64,000 nt of DNA from an uncultured Clostridia bacterium (lineage in GTDB: Bacteria; Bacillota; Clostridia; TANB77; CAG-508): assembly GCA_934167095.1 (NCBI GenBank), contig CAKPKE010000008.1, positions 1-64,000 on the forward strand, given 5' to 3'. The notes under the pieces were generated by a model. The model did no database searches. It was not told the origin of the DNA and worked only from the letters and a program-made list of their open reading frames with translations. The first letter of the stretch is position 1, and each line of letters begins with the position of its first letter. Positions 44,862-52,214 of this stretch are shown here, one piece after another. Made by a program: the position numbers and the translations under genes.

Positions 44862-46106
44862 ATGGAAGAAAAATACGAAGCCGCAAAAAAAATTTTGGAG
44901 AAATACAATCAAGAACAGTTACTTAGTAACTATGACAAATTAACAGATGATAAAAAAGTAGAATTATTAAATGAAATATTAACTTTGAATTTTAATCAAA
45001 TAAATGAACTTTACAAAAAAATAAATGTGACAGTAGATTTTAAAAATTCAAAAATAGAACCAATGGAATATACAGATAAATCTGCACTTTCTGATGATGA
45101 ATTAAAAAATTATGAAAAAATAGGATTAGAAGCAATAAAAGCAGGAAAACTTGCAGCTGTAACAATGGCTGGAGGTCAAGGAACAAGACTTGGACATAGT
45201 GGACCAAAAGGTACTTATGATTTAGGATTAGATAGTCATAAATCAATATTTGAAATACTATGTGATACACTAAAAAAAGCTCAAGAAAAATATGGTGTAT
45301 ACTGTAACTGGTATATAATGACAAGTAATGAAAACAATGAAGCTACAACTAACTTCTTTGAAAAAAATAATTACTTTGGTTATCCAAAGGATAAAGTTAT
45401 GTTCTTCAAACAAGGAGAACTTCCAATGATAGATACTGAAGGAAAAGTACTATTAGGAGAAAATGGCTTAATAAAAAAGGCTGCTGATGGCCATGGTGGA
45501 ATATTCTTATCAATGAAGAAAAATGGTGTAATCTATGATATGAAAACAAGAGGAATCGAGTGGGCTTTTATAGGTGGTGTTGATAATGTTTTAGTAAATA
45601 TGATAGACCCAGTAATATTAGGTTTAGCAATCAGCCAAAATGTTCAAGCCGCAGGTAAAAGTGTTGTTAAAGCAAATCCACATGAAAAAGTAGGCGTATT
45701 CTGCAAAAGAAATGGAAAACCAAGCGTTGTTGAATACAGTGAAATATCAGATGAAATGGCAGAAGCAACAGATGAAAAAGGTGAACTTGTTTTTGGAGAA
45801 TCACATATATTATGCAATTTATTTAGTGTAGATGCAATTGAAAAAATAAGTCAAAATGATTTACCATATCATAGCGCATTTAAAAAAGCAAAATACATGG
45901 ATAAAAACGGAAATATAGTAACTTCTGATAAGCCAAATGCATACAAATTTGAAGCATTTTTATTTGATGCTTTTGAATCACTAGATAGCATGGCAATATT
46001 AAGAGTAAAAAGAGAAGAAGAATTTGCACCAGTTAAAAATGCAGAAGGCGTAGATAGTCCAGAAACTGCAAGAACATTATACAAAGCATTTCATGGAATT
46101 AAATAA
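44862..46106 (+). CDS. UDPGP-family nucleotidyltransferase (UDP-sugar pyrophosphorylase-like)
   Basis: The 414-residue protein has the nucleotide-binding MAGGQGTRLGHSGPKG motif near residue 101. It follows the eukaryotic-type UDP-GlcNAc/UDP-galactose pyrophosphorylase pattern (ADGHGGIFLSM; FAFIGGVDNVLVNMIDP-like stretch; YKFEAFLFDAF). It should couple UTP to a hexose-1-phosphate. The adjacent phosphohexomutase suggests Glc-1-P or GlcNAc-1-P as substrate, which is inference. An extended -10 (TGGTATAAT) lies upstream. Confidence 0.85.
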   Translation: MEEKYEAAKKILEKYNQEQLLSNYDKLTDDKKVELLNEILTLNFNQINELYKKINVTVDFKNSKIEPMEYTDKSALSDDELKNYEKIGLEAIKAGKLAAVTMAGGQGTRLGHSGPKGTYDLGLDSHKSIFEILCDTLKKAQEKYGVYCNWYIMTSNENNEATTNFFEKNNYFGYPKDKVMFFKQGELPMIDTEGKVLLGENGLIKKAADGHGGIFLSMKKNGVIYDMKTRGIEWAFIGGVDNVLVNMIDPVILGLAISQNVQAAGKSVVKANPHEKVGVFCKRNGKPSVVEYSEISDEMAEATDEKGELVFGESHILCNLFSVDAIEKISQNDLPYHSAFKKAKYMDKNGNIVTSDKPNAYKFEAFLFDAFESLDSMAILRVKREEEFAPVKNAEGVDSPETARTLYKAFHGIK

Positions 46107-46129
46107 TTTATTTTAAAGGAATTAAAATT

Positions 46130-47857
46130 ATGGAATATTTAAAAAAGTATGAAAATTGGTTAAATGATAACGCAATAGATGAAGAAACAAAGGAAGAACT
46201 AAGAAGCATAAAAGGAAATGATGCTGAAATACAAGATAGATTTTACAAAGATTTAGAATTTGGAACTGCTGGACTAAGAGGTGTAATTGGTAATGGAAGT
46301 AACCGTATGAATAAATATACAGTTACAAAAGCAACACAAGGTCTAGCAAACTATATAATCAAATGTGGAAAACAAGCTCAAGGTGTAGCAATTTCTTATG
46401 ATTCAAGACACATGTCAAAAGAATTTAGTGAATATACTGCATTATGCTTAAATGCAAACGGAATTAAAACTTATGTGTTTGAAAATTTAAGACCAGTTCC
46501 AGAGCTATCATTTGCAGTAAGACAATTAAAATGTTGTGCTGGTGTAATGATTACAGCAAGTCATAATCCACCTAAATATAATGGTTATAAAGTATATTGG
46601 GAAGATGGAGCTCAAATAGTACCACCTCATGACAAAGGAATAATAACAGAAGTAAATGCTATAGTGGACTTTGGAAAAATAAAAACAATAGACAAAGCAG
46701 AAGCTATAGAAAAAGAACTTTATAATGTTATTGGCAAAGAGATGGATGATAAATACATAGAAACATTAAAAAATCTAGTATTAAATCCAGAAATAATAAA
46801 AGAAATGCAAGATGATATAACTATAGTATATACACCTTTACATGGTGCCGGAAATGTACCTGTTCAAAGAATTCTAAAAGAAATAGGATTTACACATGTA
46901 TATGTTGTTCCTGAACAAGAACAACCAAATGGTGATTTTCCTACAGTTAGCTATCCAAATCCTGAAGATGCAAAAGCATTCAAGCTAGCTTTAGAGCTTG
47001 CTGAAAAGGTTAATGCTGATATTGTTTTAGCAAATGACCCTGATGCAGATAGGCTTGGAATTTATGCAAAAGATTCAGTAACAGGAGAATACAAAACATT
47101 TACAGGAAATATGTCAGGATTACTAATCGCTGAATATGAGTTATCTCAAAAGAAACTTCAAAATAAAATACCTGCAAATGGAGCTTTAGTAAAAACTATA
47201 GTATCATCAAATTTAGCGGATAGTATTGCTAAAGAGTATAATTTAAAATTAATAGAAGTATTAACAGGATTTAAATATATAGGAGAGCAAATTAAAAACT
47301 TTGAGGAAACTGGTTCAAATACATATATGTTTGGATTTGAAGAAAGTTATGGTTGCTTAATTGGAACTTATGCAAGAGATAAAGATGGAATATCTGCGGT
47401 AATGGCACTTTGCGAAGCTGCAGCATTCTATAAAAAGCAAGGTTATACTTTATGTGACCAAATGCAAAATATATACAAAAAATATGGATTCTTTAAAGAA
47501 AGCCAAATTTCAATTACAAAAGAAGGTGCAAATGGAGCAGAAGAAATAAAGAATCTAATGGAAAAAATGCGTAAAACTATTCCAGAAAGCATTGGAAAAT
47601 ATAAGGTATTAGAATACAGAGATTATAAAGCTGATGTAAAGAGAAATATGCAAACTAAAGAAGAATGTAAAACAGGATTACCAAATTCAAATGTTTTATA
47701 TTATGTGCTAGAAAACGATGCTTGGTGCTGTGTAAGACCATCTGGAACAGAGCCAAAAATAAAATTCTATGTAGGTGTTAAAGCAAATTCTGAAGAAGAA
47801 GCTGTAAAAGACCTAAAAGAATTAGAAAAGACTGTTAAAGAAAAAAGTGAAAATTAG
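46130..47857 (+). CDS. Phosphohexomutase (phosphoglucomutase/phosphomannomutase family)
   Basis: The 575-residue protein has FGTAGLRGVIGNGSNRMN, the phosphoserine loop TASHNPPKYNGYK, the metal-binding DPDADRLG and the C-terminal phosphate-binding RPSGTEPKIKFY. Length and sequence resemble PgcA-type phosphoglucomutases. With the upstream pyrophosphorylase it would feed UDP-sugar synthesis. Confidence 0.93.
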   Translation: MEYLKKYENWLNDNAIDEETKEELRSIKGNDAEIQDRFYKDLEFGTAGLRGVIGNGSNRMNKYTVTKATQGLANYIIKCGKQAQGVAISYDSRHMSKEFSEYTALCLNANGIKTYVFENLRPVPELSFAVRQLKCCAGVMITASHNPPKYNGYKVYWEDGAQIVPPHDKGIITEVNAIVDFGKIKTIDKAEAIEKELYNVIGKEMDDKYIETLKNLVLNPEIIKEMQDDITIVYTPLHGAGNVPVQRILKEIGFTHVYVVPEQEQPNGDFPTVSYPNPEDAKAFKLALELAEKVNADIVLANDPDADRLGIYAKDSVTGEYKTFTGNMSGLLIAEYELSQKKLQNKIPANGALVKTIVSSNLADSIAKEYNLKLIEVLTGFKYIGEQIKNFEETGSNTYMFGFEESYGCLIGTYARDKDGISAVMALCEAAAFYKKQGYTLCDQMQNIYKKYGFFKESQISITKEGANGAEEIKNLMEKMRKTIPESIGKYKVLEYRDYKADVKRNMQTKEECKTGLPNSNVLYYVLENDAWCCVRPSGTEPKIKFYVGVKANSEEEAVKDLKELEKTVKEKSEN

Positions 47858-47968
47858 TAAATAATTAATTTACTCCTTAAAATAGTCAGAAATGTACTTA
47901 AAGTATGTTCCTGGCTATTTTTGAAAATAGAATAGGAATATAAGTAAAGCATTTATGGAGTCCTGTGA

Positions 47969-48014
47969 AATCTAATAAATTAACTAATTCAATAAATATT
48001 TGATTTATTAGATT
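47969..48014. repeat. 12-bp perfect inverted repeat upstream of tRNA-Arg
   Basis: AATCTAATAAAT (47969-47980) and ATTTATTAGATT (48003-48014) are exact inverses with a 22-bp loop, ending 6 bp before the -35 of the tRNA promoter. There is no T run directly after the second arm. It may be a weak terminator for the mutase transcript or a regulatory site. Confidence 0.5.
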
Positions 48015-48020
48015 ACCTGA

Positions 48021-48049
48021 TTGACAGTTTTTTTATCGAGTGATATTAT
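48021..48049 (+). promoter_or_regulatory. tRNA-Arg promoter
   Basis: TTGACA (48021-48026), 17-bp spacer, TATTAT (48044-48049), 10 bp before the mature tRNA 5' end. Confidence 0.7.
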
Positions 48050-48059
48050 ATTACAAAAT

Positions 48060-48136
<77 letters not shown>

Positions 48137-48142
48137 AAATTA

Positions 48143-48183
48143 AATACTCTGTAACTTAGCTATATAAATGGTTACAGAGTATT
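48143..48183. terminator. Terminator after tRNA-Arg, convergent with tadA
   Basis: AATACTCTGTAAC (48143-48155) pairs perfectly with GTTACAGAGTATT (48171-48183). Confidence 0.8.
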
Positions 48184-48239
48184 ATTTCTTTAAAAATAAT
48201 GCAATTTTAATACAACTAGATTTTTATAATGCAAAATTT

Positions 48240-48722
48240 TTATTTATTTTTTTGAAGTATTTTTCTTTTTTTATTTCTAAGTTCTTTAAAAAATTGTTGA
48301 ATCATGGTTTTACATTCATTTTCTAAAATACCAGTTTCAATACCTAAAACATGATTAAATTTATAATCTTTAGATAAATTTAATACTGATCCACATGCCC
48401 CAGTTTTTTCATCCATCGTTCCAATAACAACTTTATCAATTCTACTTAATATTAAAGCACCTGTACACATAGAACAAGGTTCTAGCGTTACATACATTGT
48501 GCAACCAGTTAATCTCCAAGAATTAAGCTTTTTACAAGCTTTTTTTATTGCTAATATTTCTGCATGGTTAGTGCAATCATGCTTTGTTTCTTTTAAATTA
48601 TGAGCTTTTGCAATAATTTTATTATCTTTTACAATAACCGCGCCAACTGGAATTTCTTCTTTTTTGTAAGATTTTGAAGCTTCTTTTAAAGCTTCTTTCA
48701 TAAATTTAACTTTTTCTTCCAT
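48240..48722 (-). CDS. tadA: tRNA-specific adenosine deaminase TadA
   Basis: The 160-residue deaminase has the zinc-site motifs H53-A-E55 and P82-C83-x-x-C86 with proton-shuttling Glu55. It converts A34 to inosine in tRNA-Arg(ACG), giving decoding of CGU, CGC and CGA but not CGG. dtd lies directly upstream on the same strand. Confidence 0.95.
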   Translation of the reverse strand: MEEKVKFMKEALKEASKSYKKEEIPVGAVIVKDNKIIAKAHNLKETKHDCTNHAEILAIKKACKKLNSWRLTGCTMYVTLEPCSMCTGALILSRIDKVVIGTMDEKTGACGSVLNLSKDYKFNHVLGIETGILENECKTMIQQFFKELRNKKRKILQKNK

Positions 48723-48737
48723 AAAATATCCTTTAAA

Positions 48738-49193
48738 TTATTTTGATTTTCTATCTTTAGAATCTATTATAATAGTAACAGGACCATCATTTAATAAGCT
48801 AACTTTCATATCAGCTCCGAAAATTCCTGTTTCAACAATAGGAACTTCTTTTTTACATTCTGAAATGAAATATTCATATAGGGGAATGGCAGTTTCTGGT
48901 CTTGCTGCTTCTATAAAACTTGGTCTATTTCCATGAGAACAATCGCCATACAAAGTAAATTGAGATATTATTAAAAGACTACCATTAATGTCTTTTAAGC
49001 CTAAATTCATTTTGTCATTTTCATCATTGAAAACTCTAAGATTACATACTTTTTTTACTAAGTAATCAACATCTGAAATAGTATCAGAAGTAGTAATTCC
49101 AAGTAGCACTAAAAAGCCTTTATTAATTTGACCATGTATTTTTTCGTCAATTGTAACACTTGCATTTTTTACGCGTTGAACAACTATTTTCAT
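48738..49193 (-). CDS. dtd: D-aminoacyl-tRNA deacylase
   Basis: The 151-residue protein has MKIVVQRVKNASVTID at the start, the SQFTLYGD catalytic motif near residue 78 and NDGPVTIIID (the Gly-Pro motif region) at the end. Confidence 0.95.
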   Translation of the reverse strand: MKIVVQRVKNASVTIDEKIHGQINKGFLVLLGITTSDTISDVDYLVKKVCNLRVFNDENDKMNLGLKDINGSLLIISQFTLYGDCSHGNRPSFIEAARPETAIPLYEYFISECKKEVPIVETGIFGADMKVSLLNDGPVTIIIDSKDRKSK

Positions 49194-49278
49194 ATTAAAT
49201 CTCCTAAAAAATTAATATATATAATATAAAATAAAACTGGATAAAAATCAAGTATACATAATAAATTTGCAAAAACAC

Positions 49279-49307
49279 TTGTAAATTATGAAAAAGAGTG
49301 ATATAAT
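49279..49307 (+). promoter_or_regulatory. Promoter of the first atypical gene
   Basis: TTGTAA (49279-49284), 17-bp spacer, TATAAT (49302-49307). The promoter is host-like although the gene it drives has foreign composition. Confidence 0.6.
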
Positions 49308-49352
49308 TATGAAAGTGATCGAAAATTTGAAAAATAAAAGGAGTGAAAAAAC

Positions 49353-49811
49353 ATGATCACAATTCAAATTCTGGTAGCAGCAGTTGCTGTTGCAGCAATC
49401 CTTACGAGTGTTATTGTTCACATGGTGGACAAGAAACATTCGGCCAGTGAGGTTATACGGCTTAATGCTCGGATTACCAAATTGGAAGAAGAAACTGTAG
49501 CAAACGAGCAAAAAATTAAGCAGCTAAAAGAACTAGCTGCCAATGCAGCAAATGCTGTGTACGTAAAACCATTTGATGGGCCCCTGTCGGTTTCAGATGC
49601 TGAAGTCATTACCGATAATGCATTTATTCAGCCTGAAGGTGATGACAAGTATGTGATGTATGTGAGCAAAAACATCACAGGTACTGACAATCAGTTGGTT
49701 GTTTTGAAAGATAAAAAACAGCCGGCGCCTGATAGGGTTAATGTTCGACTCTTTTTGTATGTTGGTTCATACAATGGAAAGAGTGTCACTCCAGACGAGA
49801 AAAACAAGTAA
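49353..49811 (+). CDS. Hypothetical membrane-anchored protein of atypical composition (gene 1)
   Basis: The 152-residue protein has an N-terminal membrane helix (~3-24), a coiled coil (LNARITKLEEETVANEQKIK) and a small C-terminal domain with VSKNITGTDNQLVVL. No family recognised. Codon use differs sharply from neighbours: many CTG, GCC, ACC and CAG codons, and two in-frame CGG Arg codons (ATA CGG CTT; GCT CGG ATT), which native genes avoid. AAAGGAG precedes the ATG. A GC-rich terminator follows. Recent acquisition is likely. Confidence 0.75.
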   Translation: MITIQILVAAVAVAAILTSVIVHMVDKKHSASEVIRLNARITKLEEETVANEQKIKQLKELAANAANAVYVKPFDGPLSVSDAEVITDNAFIQPEGDDKYVMYVSKNITGTDNQLVVLKDKKQPAPDRVNVRLFLYVGSYNGKSVTPDEKNK

Positions 49812-49829
49812 TTTCCTTCGTCTTACAAG

Positions 49830-49860
49830 AGGGCGGTGCGATGCACCGCCCTTAAATTTT
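49830..49860 (+). terminator. GC-rich terminator of atypical gene 1
   Basis: AGGGCGGTGC (49830-49839) pairs with GCACCGCCCT (49843-49852), loop GAT, followed by TAAATTTT. It is far richer in GC than other terminators here. Confidence 0.8.
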
Positions 49861-49964
49861 GTATAAAGTTAAATATTATAACAAGTCAAAAGTTAAAAGC
49901 AATTCTGTATAGTAAATGCAAATTGTATGAAGATAAATATTATGTAAAATAATCAATAAATCTA

Positions 49965-49993
49965 TTGAAATGAAAATTAAAATGTAGTATAAT
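49965..49993 (+). promoter_or_regulatory. Promoter of the second atypical gene
   Basis: TTGAAA (49965-49970), 17-bp spacer, TATAAT (49988-49993), 45 bp before the ATG. Confidence 0.65.
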
Positions 49994-50038
49994 AAACAGT
50001 ACGTTCGTAAGAATGAATAAATATAAGAGGTGTTTTTT

Positions 50039-50944
50039 ATGCAAAAGTTCAGCGAAAATGATGTAAAACGGGCACTGTTAAAAGCATATGCCCAGTTCAT
50101 CAAGGAAGAGGATATTTCTGTAATGCCAAAAGAAGGTATCTTTGTTCAGGGTGCTACTCCTCATGGCAAAAAAGCCGTGGAAGTGTCAACCGTTACGAAA
50201 AACCTAGACTGCAAAGAGGTGACTATGGAAGATGGGACAGTACTCAAAGTACTGGGAACTGTCCAGGTGGATGGACACCTTGTTGAGCCCAAAGTTACAA
50301 CTGGTGAGAAAATTACAACTGTTGCATTTTCTCTGTTTGATGAAGAGAAAGGAAAGGATGTAGAGCATAAGTATGTCTACATGGACCCTGAGTTCTTGAA
50401 AGACATGACAAGAACCATCAATGGCACGGACCATCTACCCTGGGAAGAATGCGTGATGTATGCGCTGGAGCAAGCTACCCAGCTTAAGAGCATGCCCAGT
50501 GAGCTTGTGGTCTACAATGGCCACTATAGAATTGAACCTTGGGTGAACACAGTTACTTCTAAAACGAATCGTATGGTTCGGAAGGAGACGGCTAAAATCA
50601 CGGATAATGTCTCCAATATTTTTTTGGAGAACATTCCAATCACGGCCACTTTGGTGAGACCCAAAATGGAGGGAGAAGATCCTATTCAGATGGGTGGCTT
50701 TATCGTCACAGATGAAGTAAAGAACACTCAGAACATCAACAGGTTCTTGATGACCGTGGATGGCTTCTGCAAAGCCGTTGCGGATGAACTGATCGTTATC
50801 GCCAAGGAAAAGGAGGCCGAGCATCATAAGCAGTACCACGGAACTGTTCAGGTGAGCGTTGATACCAAAGAGGAACTTTCGTTCCTTAACCGCATCAAGG
50901 CGATCTGGCAGAAGTTTAAGGAATGGCTGGATGGAAACGGCTAA
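50039..50944 (+). CDS. Hypothetical protein of atypical composition (gene 2)
   Basis: The 301-residue soluble protein has no signal peptide or membrane segment. It contains a DHLPWEECVMYALEQATQ helix, a beta-rich middle and a C-terminal helix rich in Lys/Trp (FLNRIKAIWQKFKEWL). No family recognised. Composition is close to 50% GC with frequent CTG, GTG, GAG and AAG. Two in-frame CGG codons occur (AAA CGG GCA; GTT CGG AAG). AAGAGGTG lies 6-8 nt before the ATG. It has its own promoter and a GC-rich terminator like gene 1, suggesting a common origin. Confidence 0.75.
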   Translation: MQKFSENDVKRALLKAYAQFIKEEDISVMPKEGIFVQGATPHGKKAVEVSTVTKNLDCKEVTMEDGTVLKVLGTVQVDGHLVEPKVTTGEKITTVAFSLFDEEKGKDVEHKYVYMDPEFLKDMTRTINGTDHLPWEECVMYALEQATQLKSMPSELVVYNGHYRIEPWVNTVTSKTNRMVRKETAKITDNVSNIFLENIPITATLVRPKMEGEDPIQMGGFIVTDEVKNTQNINRFLMTVDGFCKAVADELIVIAKEKEAEHHKQYHGTVQVSVDTKEELSFLNRIKAIWQKFKEWLDGNG

Positions 50945-50980
50945 AGGACACCAAGGGTGACTTATAAGTTATCCTGCACA

Positions 50981-51013
50981 GGGGACCGCGTGTAACGGTC
51001 CCCATTGTTTTTT
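50981..51013 (+). terminator. GC-rich terminator of atypical gene 2
   Basis: GGGGACCG (50981-50988) pairs with CGGTCCCC (50996-51003), followed by ATTGTTTTTT. Confidence 0.85.
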
Positions 51014-51071
51014 ATATAATAAAAATTTGACAATTAATATGAATTTGATATAATATAGAACATATAATAAA

Positions 51072-51163
51072 GGAGATGTATCGAAGTGGTCATAACGAGG
51101 CTGTCTCGAAAACAGTTAGCCAAGATAATTGGCCCGTGGGTTCGAATCCCACCGTCTCCGCCA
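51072..51163 (+). tRNA. tRNA-Ser(CGA)
   Basis: A 92-nt class II tRNA with acceptor GGAGATG/CGTCTCC, anticodon loop CTCGAAA (CGA), a long variable arm and an encoded CCA. A promoter lies upstream (TTGACA 51027-51032, 16-bp spacer, TATAAT 51049-51054). Confidence 0.95.
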
Positions 51164-51192
51164 TAAACAAACGAGAGGCGTTTTCTTAAAGA

Positions 51193-51240
51193 AAGGAGAA
51201 TATAGTTATAACCATTTTGTTCTAACTATATGAAAAGAAA
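51193..51240 (+). promoter_or_regulatory. Shine-Dalgarno separated from its start codon by a perfect hairpin
   Basis: AAAGGAG (51192-51198) is 42 nt from the ATG at 51241. Between them ATATAGTTA (51200-51208) pairs perfectly with TAACTATAT (51223-51231). If the hairpin forms, the effective spacing shrinks to about 10 nt, a normal distance. Confidence 0.5.
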
Positions 51241-51993
51241 ATGAGAAATTTAAGTGAAAAAACAAAGGATAAATTGAAATTAAGTTTTGCTTTAGGGGCT
51301 TTGCTTGTAATCATAATTTGCGTAGCAATAATTGTTATTGAATATCAAATTCAAGGCGAGAAAAATATGCCGTACAAGTTATCAAAAATAACAATAATAA
51401 GCACTGCAGAAGGTGAGCAAAGTGAAGAAAAAAATGAAAATGCAAAATGGAATTTAAATGTATATCAAAATAATGATGTATTCTTTTTCATAGATAAAGA
51501 AGATGATAATGTAAAAAGTACAATTGAAAAAGTAACAGTATCTAATATTAATATAATAAATGCACCAAAAGTAGGCGAAATTAAAACTTTCATGCCAAGT
51601 AGTGAAGAAGGAAGAACTTTTAAAATAAAAGATGAATATGAGGTAAAAGATTCTTTAACTTATGAAGGTGGAATGGAAAGTAGTACTAAAGATCTAACAA
51701 TAGGAAATCAAGGTGGTTCAACAGCATTAAGATTCTCAAATGTAAAAATAGGAAAATATATATCATCTGAAGGTGATGAAATAAAGCATGATGGAACATT
51801 AATTACTAAAGTTGGATACAGAGAAACAGCAATAAAATTTGATGTTAACTTTGATTTAATAATACAAGTTGATGGAATAAAATATAAAACGAATATAACA
51901 CTAAATTTACCATGTGATGGTCTTTGCGAATATGGAACATCAAGCAAAGAAATTACAGATACAGACAAAATGATTTTTAAAAGAATAAGATAA
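51241..51993 (+). CDS. Hypothetical single-pass membrane protein
   Basis: The 250-residue protein has a cytoplasmic basic N-terminus, one membrane helix (~14-33) and an extracytoplasmic beta-rich domain (~40-250). No Cys lie in the early part, with a Cys pair near CDGLCEYG at ~227-231. No family recognised. The SRP RNA and dnaX follow. Native codon use distinguishes it from the two atypical genes just upstream. Its translation initiation region is unusual (hairpin at 51200-51231). Confidence 0.7.
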   Translation: MRNLSEKTKDKLKLSFALGALLVIIICVAIIVIEYQIQGEKNMPYKLSKITIISTAEGEQSEEKNENAKWNLNVYQNNDVFFFIDKEDDNVKSTIEKVTVSNINIINAPKVGEIKTFMPSSEEGRTFKIKDEYEVKDSLTYEGGMESSTKDLTIGNQGGSTALRFSNVKIGKYISSEGDEIKHDGTLITKVGYRETAIKFDVNFDLIIQVDGIKYKTNITLNLPCDGLCEYGTSSKEITDTDKMIFKRIR

Positions 51994-52007
51994 TTTTGTA
52001 AAACATC

Positions 52008-52036
52008 TTGTAAAACAAACTAAAATAATATATAAT
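52008..52036 (+). promoter_or_regulatory. SRP RNA promoter
   Basis: TTGTAA (52008-52013), 17-bp spacer, TATAAT (52031-52036), 7-10 bp before the predicted RNA start. Confidence 0.7.
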
Positions 52037-52044
52037 GCAAAAGG

Positions 52045-52185
52045 TATGAAACATTTTAGCTTTTGTATGGAGAGCACTCCGATAGAAAACTATGAACCTT
52101 GTCAGGTCCGGAAGGAAGCAGCAATAAGTAGAAAATTTTTATGTGGAGTACTTTCCATAGAGAAGTTAGAATGTTTTAACTTTTC
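52045..52185 (+). ncRNA. ffs: Signal recognition particle RNA (4.5S-type)
   Basis: The conserved domain IV apical loop GTCAGGTCCGGAAGGAAGCAG is present at 52098-52118. Flanking arms pair: TATGGA...ACTCC (52066-52080) with GGAGT...TCCATA (52145-52160), and outer AACATT with AATGTT. Ends are approximate. The position directly before dnaX-ybaB-recR is the usual one in Firmicutes. Confidence 0.9.
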
Positions 52186-52214
52186 ATAAAACTGACTTCC
52201 AAGGGGGGAGAAAT

